Assembly: GCA_018649885.1 (NCBI GenBank)
Contig: JABIHA010000023.1
Span: forward strand, 1-48,850
Reading direction: 5' to 3'
Length of the DNA stretch: 48,850 nucleotides
From: Bacteriovoracaceae bacterium
GTDB taxonomy: Bacteria > Bdellovibrionota > Bacteriovoracia > Bacteriovoracales > Bacteriovoracaceae
How positions within the stretch are numbered: the stretch's first letter is position 1; each line of letters begins with the position of its first letter. The notes under the pieces are model-generated. The model did not search any database and had not been told where the DNA came from. It saw only the letters and a program-made list of their open reading frames with translations. Below, piece after piece: positions 7,931-16,383 of this stretch. The translations under genes were made by a program, and so were the position numbers.

Positions 7931-10468
7931 TCAATCGATATATCCGATAAATGTAAAACCTTGAAAAGTATGGCTGCGTGAGTATTTAAGCAATTGTTCC
8001 ATGACAAGAGGGGTGAATAATTCTTCCACTCTCTCTTTAAAGTCAGATTGTCTTTCGATTTCTTGATCTCCATCAAGTGAACTATGCACGAGTACCCCAG
8101 GTAGATTCCTTTCAAAGCCTGTATGGACTAAAACATCTTTTGGATTATAATCAGGTGCATAGGCATCATTCCATACACCATATGGGTCGTCACCGCGGTA
8201 ATTTTCATAAATATTATCACCGCCAACTGAATCCCCATAGGTACCTTCAACAGCGGCCATGGTTCCCCAATTATAGTAAAAAGTAAAAAGCCCCGAATCT
8301 TGTAGTTCAATATGGCTTCCTTCATGAGTAACTGTATCTATATCAACAATATCTGAATCATCAGCTAGAGAAACAAAGCCAGGTCCAGTATAGGCTCTTC
8401 CACCATTAAGCTTCATGGTAATGCCAAATATATCTGTTTCAACTCTCCACTCAGAGTCTAAGATATCTTCCACAGTAATATTGTACTCTCCAACTCCTTC
8501 ATAATTTTGAAATGCATTCTCAAGCTCTAACTCTGCCTCTAAATCTTCTTCTGAAATATAATCAAGAGGATTAACTCTAATTCCAAATAAAACTATCTTC
8601 ATAGAACTTTCAGCTGCACCATAGATTGCACCTTTTTTGAAACCTTTTGCAACCTCCTCATTAGTCAAGAGGGCCACGACAGCTCCCTGCGCTCCTTTTC
8701 TAACCATATTGTGCCCAACCTCTAAGGCCACACTTGAAATGATTTGCCTTGTGGTGGGATTATCTAAATCAATTTTTATTGTTGGTTTACCGATCGCTGT
8801 AGGCAGAAGTCCTTCGACCACTTCTAATGTCCCGCCAACAACTGCTGAAGTTAAAACATTTTGACCAGTAAGTATTCCTTGTACAGTCCCCTCAAGAATG
8901 CCAACCGAGAACAATTTAAAATAGTGACCAGGGATCCAAGGAGCATAGGATACAAGAGATTTCGCCAAATCTGCAGGGGTGCCCTTAAATCCATCTTTAA
9001 ACTTTTTTCCATGACGTAAAGTATGAATAGTATCCCTTATTAAAACATTGGCCATAGATCCAACCATTACATTTCCAGTTGTAAGTGAAATAACAAGGCT
9101 CGCAGCCGTTCCTGCTACATTTTCAATGGCAAGTATTTTTTTAGCAACTCTTCCCACCTGAAAAATAAAACGACCAAAACTATTTTTACCTAATACAATG
9201 GGATGACCTTTCCTACCAAGGATTGTCTCCTTAAGATCTTTCATCCAAGGAGCATTTGGCATTATTAACTCTAACTTATGGTACTCATCAATAACTTCAT
9301 ATCTTTTAGGCTTTTTCCCTTTTTTAAAACTAAGCTTAACCTTATTTGCAGGGTGAATCCTATTATAGGATTTCAACTTTTTAAAAACTAACCTGTTATT
9401 ATTCAATACCCACTTTCTCAATTTCAAAATGACTTCATCATTTTCCTGTGACAAAAGTAAGCTCTTATAAGTATATTCTTTGACAAGATCCTCAATCGTT
9501 CCCAAATTCTCATAAAGAAAAACCTTGGTAAAATAATACCTACTTCCATCACTTGGAATGGGAATTCCAGGATGATCTTCCTTAAATTCGCTGGTAATAA
9601 ATGCCATCAAATCAATTTTGTAGGGAGCTGCATGGATTGCATTATAAAGTGGTACTAAGTGATTCTTAATTATTTTAGAATTAGTCTTCTCAGGTTTAAT
9701 TTTATGAGCAACCTTTGCAGAAGGCCTATTACTCGAAACCACTTTTAATTTTACTGAATTGTAAAATGCATTCGAAAGTAAAATATCTTGCTTGTCTAGA
9801 TCTTTTAGATATTTTGTATAATAAATTTCCCTATGCGCTTTGATTTCTTTTTTAGAAAGATATTTCATTTTGGTGACTGTAAGTCTTTTAGTTGGAAATG
9901 GGCTAGATATTTTTCCCCTAAAGTATCTTAAAAAGTAAATGCTCTCAGGATCAGAGGAAATGATATTAAACTTGTGAACCATAGGGTTTCTTTTGATCTT
10001 CAAGGCTCGCTGTTTTCTAATTAGATTCACCTTAAATGGATAAGCATGACCATAAATACTATAATCTTGCACTATCCAATTGTTATTAAGTACTCTGAAA
10101 AATTTCCTATTTTCTTTTTTCTTGAGGCTTCTAATTTTGCTTAAGAGTCTTGGGAAATTTGCTATCGGGTTTTCACCAACAATAGCTTTTACCCACTCCT
10201 TTCTCTGAATCATTTTGTGGTTTGAAAGCATCAAATAGAGTTGGTCAACCAAATCGGCCATCAAAAGATCTAGCCTTGAAGGAAGATAGGTGAGAACCAA
10301 TCCATCTTTTTCGTCAGCGCCCTCAAAAACCTCTGGCCTTTGATCATAAACCTTAGCTATTTCTGAAATAACTAAATTCTCTAATATTTTTAATTTGTGA
10401 TTTTTGGCGCTTACAGAAAAACAAAGCAATGCGCTTACCACGATTGTGTATAAGTGTAATTTTTTCAA
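7931..10468 (-). CDS. Large exported protein with C-terminal HExxH motif (845 aa)
   Basis: No family is recognised over the full length. A signal peptide (MKKLHLYTIVVSALLCFSVSA) is followed by about 400 basic, helical residues. Next comes an alanine/glycine-rich hydrophobic stretch, roughly residues 450-640, with repeated elements such as GTAASLVISLTTGN and KGFKKGAIYGAAES. Near residue 715 is THEGSHIELQDSG, an exact HExxH zinc-binding motif, followed by an acidic aromatic tail with AVEGTYGDSVGGDNIYENY. The order (Gly/Ala-rich segment, then zincin-like end) resembles the pre-toxin plus metallopeptidase tips of polymorphic toxins, but that is inference. No neighbour looks like an immunity or secretion partner. 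Confidence 0.75.
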   Translation of the reverse strand: MKKLHLYTIVVSALLCFSVSAKNHKLKILENLVISEIAKVYDQRPEVFEGADEKDGLVLTYLPSRLDLLMADLVDQLYLMLSNHKMIQRKEWVKAIVGENPIANFPRLLSKIRSLKKKENRKFFRVLNNNWIVQDYSIYGHAYPFKVNLIRKQRALKIKRNPMVHKFNIISSDPESIYFLRYFRGKISSPFPTKRLTVTKMKYLSKKEIKAHREIYYTKYLKDLDKQDILLSNAFYNSVKLKVVSSNRPSAKVAHKIKPEKTNSKIIKNHLVPLYNAIHAAPYKIDLMAFITSEFKEDHPGIPIPSDGSRYYFTKVFLYENLGTIEDLVKEYTYKSLLLSQENDEVILKLRKWVLNNNRLVFKKLKSYNRIHPANKVKLSFKKGKKPKRYEVIDEYHKLELIMPNAPWMKDLKETILGRKGHPIVLGKNSFGRFIFQVGRVAKKILAIENVAGTAASLVISLTTGNVMVGSMANVLIRDTIHTLRHGKKFKDGFKGTPADLAKSLVSYAPWIPGHYFKLFSVGILEGTVQGILTGQNVLTSAVVGGTLEVVEGLLPTAIGKPTIKIDLDNPTTRQIISSVALEVGHNMVRKGAQGAVVALLTNEEVAKGFKKGAIYGAAESSMKIVLFGIRVNPLDYISEEDLEAELELENAFQNYEGVGEYNITVEDILDSEWRVETDIFGITMKLNGGRAYTGPGFVSLADDSDIVDIDTVTHEGSHIELQDSGLFTFYYNWGTMAAVEGTYGDSVGGDNIYENYRGDDPYGVWNDAYAPDYNPKDVLVHTGFERNLPGVLVHSSLDGDQEIERQSDFKERVEELFTPLVMEQLLKYSRSHTFQGFTFIGYID

Positions 10469-10637
10469 TGATCCTAACCTCTTTTATCCTAGTGCCTGCA
10501 CAACATAACTTAATTTGAGAATTTTTAAACCTGTTTGTAATTATTTCTGTCAAATTGATTAAGTATTGCCAGAATTAGATCTTTATTGTTGGAAATTAGA
10601 CATTTCCCAAATAAAAAAAGATTGTTACTATTTTCAA

Positions 10638-11129
10638 ATGGATATTGTATTAGCTGTACCTAGCGAAAATGATGTTCTTCAACAGTATGAAAGTTACCGT
10701 GGTGATGGTGATGGTGAACCAGGCTCGCCAATTATCCCATTCGATCAACTCTCGACTGAAGAGCAGAACAAGAAGACTCAAGCCTATAAGATTTTTATAA
10801 AATCAGTGAGAATCCAAGGTCAAGGGGTTGGATGGGTATCAATTATTGATAAAGAGGACAAAGAAACTATCAATCTAGGATTTGGCCTTTTTAAAAAGCA
10901 TAGAGGCCAAGGGCTGATGGCAAAAATCATTCCCGTTGCAGTTAGCTATATTATGAAGAACTGTTCACAAAAACCCATTACATCGGGTGCTAGAGTTCAA
11001 AATTTTGCAGCAAATATCAGCTTAGAAAAGGCAGGCTTTATATTTATTAAAAATTCTTTTATGACCGACCCTGCTGGATCTGATGAAGTATTTGAATATA
11101 AAACTTACAAGTATCCACATTGGCCTTAG
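10638..11129 (+). CDS. GNAT-family acetyltransferase
   Basis: The acetyl-CoA binding signature is present: an NLGFGLF strand, the pyrophosphate loop KKHRGQGLM and a following helix. Then comes ARVQNFAANISLEKAGF, the GNAT motif B region where a neighbouring-residue asparagine and the KAGF turn are typical. The acetyl acceptor is unknown. The ATG at 10638 gives 163 residues and a normal GNAT N-terminus (MDIVLAVPSENDV); an in-frame TTG at 10566 would add 24 residues. Neither has a convincing ribosome binding site. The gene is convergent with the MORN-repeat gene 10 bases away. Confidence 0.85.
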   Translation: MDIVLAVPSENDVLQQYESYRGDGDGEPGSPIIPFDQLSTEEQNKKTQAYKIFIKSVRIQGQGVGWVSIIDKEDKETINLGFGLFKKHRGQGLMAKIIPVAVSYIMKNCSQKPITSGARVQNFAANISLEKAGFIFIKNSFMTDPAGSDEVFEYKTYKYPHWP

Positions 11130-11138
11130 CTCATGGGG

Positions 11139-11501
11139 CTAAAATTTCTGGCCTTTTATATCCCACTCACTCCAACGGCCATCTCGCTTTCCGGCCTTAA
11201 GATTGCCTTCAAGTTTTTTGCGACCATTTTTATACCAATAAACCCAGTGCCCATCTTTGAGTCCATTTAGATACTCACCTCTTTCTCTGAGTCCACCATC
11301 TTCATAAAGAGAAACCCATGGCCCGTGCTTTACAAGCTCTCCACTATCACTTTTGGCCAAGCACCATTTGTCTAATTGATTTGCCGAGTGAATGAACTCT
11401 CCCTCGGGACAAGGAGAATAGACATAGGTTATATAACCAACTGTTAGCAAGATGATAACGATAGCAATGACGTTTTTCCAAAGCGAGTGTCTAAGTCCCA
11501 T
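11139..11501 (-). CDS. Membrane-anchored MORN-repeat protein (120 aa)
   Basis: One N-terminal transmembrane segment (about residues 10-28, VIAIVIILLTVGYITYVYS) anchors the protein. The rest carries YwqK/MORN-type repeats: HGPWVSLYEDGGLRERGEY, then DGHWVYWYKNGRKKLEGN, then DGRWSEWDIKG. In other bacteria these repeats are annotated as YwqK-type antitoxins or found in surface proteins; function here is unknown. No toxin-like partner is adjacent. Confidence 0.8.
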   Translation of the reverse strand: MGLRHSLWKNVIAIVIILLTVGYITYVYSPCPEGEFIHSANQLDKWCLAKSDSGELVKHGPWVSLYEDGGLRERGEYLNGLKDGHWVYWYKNGRKKLEGNLKAGKRDGRWSEWDIKGQKF

Positions 11502-11548
11502 AGGGCATTTATACCTGTGTAGATTAAAGTTTCAAGTAGAGATTGGAG

Positions 11549-11842
11549 CTACAGTAGCTGGATTAGAACAAAGGGACTAACAATTAAAAAATTTGCCATT
11601 TTTTGATGTTTGTTTTGGTCCCATAAGGCCACATTTTCTTCAGTGGGTTTGTAAATGAGCCCACACTCCAGCCAGTATTTCACTTTATCACTCTCATCTT
11701 TGGCCACAGAAAGCGCCACTTCCTTTAATTCTAAGTCTTTAGAAACCACTACTAAAGCGTCGCGCCGAACATGTGGTTTGAGCATTGCCCAGTCAGCTTG
11801 CTCAATCTGGTCTGTAAAATCTAAATTTTCTTTTTCTGACAT
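11549..11842 (-). CDS. DUF2288 family protein (97 aa)
   Basis: The sequence follows the DUF2288 pattern from end to end: an acidic N-terminus, ADWAMLKPHVRRDALVVVSK, LxLxEVALSVAKDESDKVKYW, LECGLIYKPT and a hydrophobic VSPFVLIQLL tail. The family is small, soluble and uncharacterised. It has no signal peptide. It follows the exported four-gene run on the same strand after a 41-base gap, so it may be the tail of that transcript. Confidence 0.8.
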   Translation of the reverse strand: MSEKENLDFTDQIEQADWAMLKPHVRRDALVVVSKDLELKEVALSVAKDESDKVKYWLECGLIYKPTEENVALWDQNKHQKMANFLIVSPFVLIQLL

Positions 11843-11883
11843 AGCAGGGAGATTATCAAAGGCCTTTCATTTGTCAATTAAAG

Positions 11884-12267
11884 TTAATTCAACTCATTTA
11901 CAATTCTCGCTTGTTTCCTAAGAAGCTCCTGTAATTCAGACTTTTCTGCGTCACTCTTTGCCACAATGTGCCCTTTTGCATCGCCAAACTTTTCAGCAAT
12001 TTCTAAGTTAATGGCCGTTATCGCCTCAAATGCTGCCGTAACAGATGAGCTCGGTCCCACCTGTTTTTTTTGAGGCCTTTCCAAATTTTCAGCAGCCACC
12101 TGGGCCTTCACAGACTTTGCTAAAACCTTGCGCTCAACTGGCCCTATTTTTTCAATATTTATATTTTTCATTTGCACCCTACTAATCATCTTTGACTTCA
12201 AAAAATAATGCTTAACCCCAAGACCTGCTCCTAAAAGGAGTAAAATACATGTAATTTTAGTTTTCAC
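11884..12267 (-). CDS. Small membrane-anchored hypothetical protein (127 aa)
   Basis: Unrecognised. An N-terminal hydrophobic segment (CILLLLGAGLGVKHYFL) acts as an anchor or uncleaved signal. The rest is helical and charged, with a final 40 residues that could form a coiled coil (KSELQELLRKQARIVNELN). The GTG start at 12267 overlaps the stop of the upstream lipoprotein gene and has AAAGGAG before it, so the two are translationally coupled. Confidence 0.7.
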   Translation of the reverse strand: MKTKITCILLLLGAGLGVKHYFLKSKMISRVQMKNINIEKIGPVERKVLAKSVKAQVAAENLERPQKKQVGPSSSVTAAFEAITAINLEIAEKFGDAKGHIVAKSDAEKSELQELLRKQARIVNELN

Positions 12268-12560
12268 TTCCGCTCCTTTAACAATTCAGTGATTTCCACC
12301 TCAGAAGCCTTACAGCCCTTTCCGGTTTTGTAAAACCAGTGAGCTACCGCCTGGTAATTATCTTCTGCAATATCAAAATTTTGTTCAAACCTATTTCTTA
12401 AGCACTCCAGTGCCTCTTTATTAGGAGCGGCCAAATTGGGGGCCTTCCCTAAAGGCGACACCCCACTACCTCCTACTCCAGTGCTCTCTTTTCCACAGCC
12501 CCATATTAAGACCAGAAATAAAACCAAGGTTTTGGATCCGGGGTGTTTAATAATCTTCAT
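12264..12560 (-). CDS. Small putative lipoprotein
   Basis: From the ATG at 12560 the product begins MKIIKHPGSKTLVLFLVLIW followed by GC, a lipoprotein signal with the acylated cysteine near residue 22. The mature part is about 75 residues with two further cysteines (ALECLRN, GKGCKAS). A longer in-frame start at 12608 would push the signal inward and is rejected. The start lies inside the last codons of the upstream gene (14-base overlap). Family unknown. Confidence 0.75.
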   Translation of the reverse strand: MKIIKHPGSKTLVLFLVLIWGCGKESTGVGGSGVSPLGKAPNLAAPNKEALECLRNRFEQNFDIAEDNYQAVAHWFYKTGKGCKASEVEITELLKERK

Positions 12561-13443
12561 CGTAAACCTCTCCGTTATGTGTCCATATCTGCTCAATGTC
12601 TTTTTCAATGGTCTTTACCGGATAAATAGATTTTTTTAACTCCCGCCAGTTGGAAAAAACCTTCGCTTCAAGCTTTAAATCTTTTTCATAAGTAAGCTTC
12701 TCAAAAAGAGTAGAGAAACTATCCTTAAATGAGAGAACCTCTGGATGGTGGTCAATAAATTTGCCTAACTCATGACCAATTAAGGCCGCTTTCAGCAGGT
12801 TGTTTCCTTTTTTCGCAACCAGGAGCTGTGACAATTTTTTAGACAACTGGCTTACCAGCACAGCATGCTCGTCACTAACCTTATCTTCAAAATGATACCT
12901 TCTTGTAAGGTGTAATTTCACATTAATTTTTTTCGATATAAGATCACAGGTAAAGGCCCTGTCACCAGATATTAGATCTCCTTCAGAGTGTTTAATGCGC
13001 GAAACATAGTCATCTGCTAGAAAAGACTTCAACTTCTCAGTGTATGAGTCCAGATCACTTTCAATTTCAAGGTTATTTACTCGGTAAGCTTGATCATTTT
13101 CAAGTCTTTTTTCTCCTACCCAAAAAGACCATATCTGAAGAATATCATCATCATTTTTAGGGTAGTATTTTTCTCCAAATCTAATTGGATCGATAAAATA
13201 ATGTAAATTTGAATGACCACAACTGGGACAATTATTAAATGGCCTCAAGGCCTTCTTGATATCTTGCTCAAATTTTGAGCAACTTGTTAAAGGAATCTCT
13301 TTCATGCTTCCTGTAACATCAAATTTTGAGCGTTCCATTCTTCCCGATAATTGTTCATTCACTTGATAGTCACTGTAATCGCCCTCAATGGTCACGGCCA
13401 TCGCGGTTTCTATAATTAAAAATAATACTATTAAAAATTTCAC
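12547..13443 (-). CDS. Secreted hypothetical protein (298 aa)
   Basis: A signal peptide (MKFLIVLFLIIETAMA) precedes an unrecognised domain with a CPSCGHS cysteine pair that could bind metal or form a disulphide. Further on, the segment AALIGHELGKFIDHHPE has a HELGK...HH arrangement reminiscent of, but not matching, HExxH peptidases. The RBS GGGAG lies just downstream of the terminator that follows the 558-aa gene. The reading frame ends overlapping the lipoprotein gene, so these genes are expressed together. Confidence 0.75.
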   Translation of the reverse strand: MKFLIVLFLIIETAMAVTIEGDYSDYQVNEQLSGRMERSKFDVTGSMKEIPLTSCSKFEQDIKKALRPFNNCPSCGHSNLHYFIDPIRFGEKYYPKNDDDILQIWSFWVGEKRLENDQAYRVNNLEIESDLDSYTEKLKSFLADDYVSRIKHSEGDLISGDRAFTCDLISKKINVKLHLTRRYHFEDKVSDEHAVLVSQLSKKLSQLLVAKKGNNLLKAALIGHELGKFIDHHPEVLSFKDSFSTLFEKLTYEKDLKLEAKVFSNWRELKKSIYPVKTIEKDIEQIWTHNGEVYDEDY

Positions 13444-13460
13444 TTCTTACTCCCTCATTT

Positions 13461-13483
13461 AAAAAGGGAGGATTTCTCCTCCC
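13461..13483 (-). terminator. Intrinsic terminator between two cluster genes
   Basis: On the minus strand GGGAGGA pairs with TCCTCCC around a GAAA tetraloop and is followed by TTTTT. It sits 12 bases after the 558-aa gene and just before the next gene of the run. It probably lowers, but may not abolish, transcription of the downstream genes, giving unequal amounts of the proteins. Confidence 0.8.
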
Positions 13484-13494
13484 AGGGTTTTAGT

Positions 13495-15171
13495 TTACTT
13501 ATTTAAAAATGTTGTAGTCCCACCAATCCAAGTAGATTGATTGACACCCCATTTTTCTTCAGCTGTATAATCTTGTTTACTCATGTAGTTAGTTGCACTA
13601 CTAGCAGATCCAAAAGATCCAGCAACTCCCTTTAATGCCCAAGAAATTCCTTTGCACCAAATACTCATGCTTCCACAAGTTTGGCTCACACCATGAGCAA
13701 AAATCATCGCTCCATTTGTAACGGGAATAGGCAGAGGTTCAACATCTGCAGCAGCAGGGACCGATACCGGCTCAGCGGCCATTGTCAGAACTCTCGACAT
13801 TAAATCTTGTTTAATCTCTTTTTGCATACTCATCCTTTGCTTAGATGAGAAAGTACTATCTGGGTCTTCAACCTCCCAATTAATAAAAAATGAATCCTTC
13901 TTTAAATTCGTTTCTGAAATTTCAGTCCAGTTCTTTCGACTAAAAAACCTTGATTTCGATTTTGAAGTAACCATTCGTTGGTAGAATTTGTAGAGATTAT
14001 AGCTAGCAGTCATATTGAATCGATAATTAACTGGATACTGATAGCTGGCAGTAATCCCAAAAACTACGTTTGTGGATACATTGGGATTGGCAGTTAAGAT
14101 ATCCCCTTCGTCCAGAAAGTCTTTGTAATAAAGAGGACACGCCCCAACTAAGCTAAGCCTGATTGCGCCCACAAGATGTGAAGGAAGAGATGCATGTACA
14201 TTTTCACTTGGTGCATCTCCATATGGAAGGTAGTTAAGTCCTTGAATGGTGTAATCAAGAATAGATGACAAAGAGCTAAGAAAAGCTGCCTTATTAGTTG
14301 CACCTGTAAGCTGTGCATGAATGCGGGCACCTTTAGTGCGAATCATTTCAAATTGATACTGGGGATAGCGGTTTTCAAGCCACTTTACATTTTGCTCCCA
14401 ACCAGAATCATAGTCGATATGGGCAAACCCACCTTCCATATTAGCATAAGTTTGATATGCCCCTTGGACTAGTGTCAAAAGTTTAAGTTGCTCTGTTTCT
14501 TTTAATTGAATGACTTCTAAAACAGTATTTAAGTTTTGCTGAGCAAGTTCCACTTTACGCTGGGCCTTCTCGAAGCTTCTCACAATATCGTGGTGCTCAC
14601 TTCTAAACTCTCTTAGCTCAACATAAGTAGATCTCCTCTCAAGTTTAAGTGATCTGTACTCTTCATGTAATCTCTCACATAGCTCAGCATCACTTCCACA
14701 ATTCATACTAAGCTCTGTATTTTTCTCGATTTGCATTTCAAGGCCTTCAAGATGAGAGGTAAGCGATCTCATTTGAGACAAGGCCTCTTTATGTTCGGCC
14801 TCATACTTAGCTGCCTTCTTCCTTTCTTTCATCAATTTTTTTCTGGCATGATTAAGCCCTGGTGTCATGGCATCAATTTCTACTGTATAGCGCTTCATCC
14901 TCTCAACAATACGGTAGGTGCTAGACTGCAAGCTCTTCATGGTTTTACAAAAACCTAAATTACCTCCAGCTGTAAAATGGGACAAATTAGCGCGACCAGA
15001 AGTTGGAGGTAAAACCCAAACCTTCTGACAAGACTTGTGATCTCTAACGAGCGTTGAGTTGGTTTGATTGTTAATTCCTGTTAAGGCCCCACAATCTGAG
15101 GTAAATCCTGAGGGAATGGCAAAGGCCTCCCCTGCACCTATAGCTAGGCACAAAATCAATAGTTTTTTCAT
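13495..15171 (-). CDS. Secreted coiled-coil protein (558 aa)
   Basis: Family unknown. A signal peptide (MKKLLILCLAIGAGEAFA) is followed by a cysteine-containing segment, then a long heptad-like helical region at about residues 90-230, rich in E, K, L and R. The C-terminal 300 residues look globular, with a QTCGSMSIWCKG cysteine pair near the end. The start is backed by TAGGAGG upstream. It is the first gene of four consecutive minus-strand genes, all with export signals, which suggests a periplasmic or surface assembly. Confidence 0.8.
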   Translation of the reverse strand: MKKLLILCLAIGAGEAFAIPSGFTSDCGALTGINNQTNSTLVRDHKSCQKVWVLPPTSGRANLSHFTAGGNLGFCKTMKSLQSSTYRIVERMKRYTVEIDAMTPGLNHARKKLMKERKKAAKYEAEHKEALSQMRSLTSHLEGLEMQIEKNTELSMNCGSDAELCERLHEEYRSLKLERRSTYVELREFRSEHHDIVRSFEKAQRKVELAQQNLNTVLEVIQLKETEQLKLLTLVQGAYQTYANMEGGFAHIDYDSGWEQNVKWLENRYPQYQFEMIRTKGARIHAQLTGATNKAAFLSSLSSILDYTIQGLNYLPYGDAPSENVHASLPSHLVGAIRLSLVGACPLYYKDFLDEGDILTANPNVSTNVVFGITASYQYPVNYRFNMTASYNLYKFYQRMVTSKSKSRFFSRKNWTEISETNLKKDSFFINWEVEDPDSTFSSKQRMSMQKEIKQDLMSRVLTMAAEPVSVPAAADVEPLPIPVTNGAMIFAHGVSQTCGSMSIWCKGISWALKGVAGSFGSASSATNYMSKQDYTAEEKWGVNQSTWIGGTTTFLNK

Positions 15172-15249
15172 TGTAAAAATCCTCCTACGGAAAAATTGTT
15201 AGGAAGATGAGGTCAGCACTTGATTTTTTCAGAAATGAACGCTATCTCT

Positions 15250-15336
15250 GAATACATGTGGATGACCCGATCATTCCACGTTATTGCAAAGGCCTAACTT
15301 CCAATCTTGCAGGATGCGAAGTTGGGCCTTTTTTTT
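15250..15336 (+). ncRNA. Candidate small RNA ending at an orphan terminator
   Basis: The strong terminator at 15288-15336 has its T-run on the plus strand, yet no plus-strand gene lies upstream. A weak promoter can be drawn: TTGATT at 15220-15225, a 17-base spacer and TATCTC at 15243-15248. Together they would give an RNA of about 80 nt. No known sRNA family is recognised, and the -10 match is poor. Confidence 0.3.
15288..15336 (+). terminator. Strong intrinsic terminator without an upstream gene
   Basis: AAAGGCC-T-AACTTC pairs with GAAGTT-G-GGCCTTT around a 16-nt loop and is followed by eight T residues. The two arms carry AAGGCC and GGCCTT. It would shield the XRE-MFS unit downstream from upstream transcription or end a small RNA. 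Confidence 0.85.
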
Positions 15337-15509
15337 AATTTATTTATAAGTCTCCATTACCCATATCTATAATCTCTAAATACCTAGAATTAAATATCTT
15401 CATTACCATTTCCATTCATATTCCCACCCTTCTCAAAATGAAATAATTACTTTTTTCTTTAGTTAATATGAATGAAAAACATCACTTTGAGAGAATAACG
15501 TCAACATTA

Positions 15510-15600
15510 TTTGGGATATTTTTCCAAAACTATTGATTTTTCCCGTTTTTTGGAATATTTCACCTAGTAACCAGTACATTTACTGCAACATTTGGGAATT
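15510..15600 (+). promoter_or_regulatory. Repeated TTTGGRA sites upstream of the XRE regulator
   Basis: Three copies occur: TTTGGGATATTTTTCC at 15510, TTTGGAATATTTCAC at 15549 and TTTGGGAATTGAAAC at 15591. The first is also a dyad (TTTGG...CCAAA, 15510-15528). Spacings of 39 and 42 bases put them near the same DNA face. The region directly precedes the XRE-family gene, so autoregulation is a reasonable inference. 15337-15509 is otherwise plain AT-rich DNA. Confidence 0.4.
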
Positions 15601-15609
15601 GAAACAGTT

Positions 15610-16383
15610 ATGCAACAAGAGATCCTTTCAACCGTTAGAAGAAAGCTTTCAGAGGCCGGTATTAATCAAAAAAAGCTAGCTGAGATGATGGACCGTCCCC
15701 TTAGCTCAGTTAACCGTCTTCTCAATGGACAAAAGGCCTTAACCATCGAAGAGCTGGGCGAATTGTGTAGAATTTTTGGAATCAGTATAGGAAGAATTAT
15801 TCAAGAGACTGAGCACTCGCTACCACAAATAAAATACCTCGAGGCAAATGAAGAAAAAACAATTTTAGAAACTGATCTTGTTTTTGATCTTTGGAATATT
15901 TTAAAGGTAAAAAGATCCTTGGGTGATATACTCAATTTTTTCCCCACTCCTAAGCACAGTGAAGTGATCTGTCACCTCAATCATTTCGTCAAAAAAGGCG
16001 TGGTCATAAAAGACCCTTACGAAAACTATATTGTTAATTTTGAAAGATCACAAAATGTCTTTTTTAGACATAGTGATGCCTATACCAAGAGAAAAGTTTC
16101 TGTCTTCGATAGGATATTTACTCAAAAACCAGACTTGTCACAAATGCCCACAACTCTAAAACAAAATTGGGTCGACAGCTACAGTGATGGATTTATGATA
16201 GACTACTTTACCAAAGATCAAATAAAGCAAAGAAAAGTTTTGATAAGACAGCTTTGGAACTTTATGCGGGCCCAAAGAAATATGAATGATACATCGAGAA
16301 TCCCACAAAATGTAAATGAGGATCTTGAGCTTAGAGTGTTTAGTATAGTCGATATGGCCTATCCGCGTGAGAAGCTTCAATGA
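15610..16383 (+). CDS. XRE-family transcriptional regulator
   Basis: An N-terminal Cro/C1-type helix-turn-helix is clear (INQKKLAEMMDRPLSSVNRL, then LTIEELGELCRIFGISIG). The remaining 190 residues resemble the C-terminal part of Bdellovibrio/Fibrobacter-type regulators (TIGR02147-like) in layout, but I am not sure of the family. The ATG at 15610 is chosen over a TTG at 15592 because the latter lies in a repeated TTTGGGA site. Its stop overlaps the ATG of the MFS gene (ATGA), so the regulator and transporter are coupled and the regulator probably controls that transporter. Confidence 0.8.
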   Translation: MQQEILSTVRRKLSEAGINQKKLAEMMDRPLSSVNRLLNGQKALTIEELGELCRIFGISIGRIIQETEHSLPQIKYLEANEEKTILETDLVFDLWNILKVKRSLGDILNFFPTPKHSEVICHLNHFVKKGVVIKDPYENYIVNFERSQNVFFRHSDAYTKRKVSVFDRIFTQKPDLSQMPTTLKQNWVDSYSDGFMIDYFTKDQIKQRKVLIRQLWNFMRAQRNMNDTSRIPQNVNEDLELRVFSIVDMAYPREKLQ

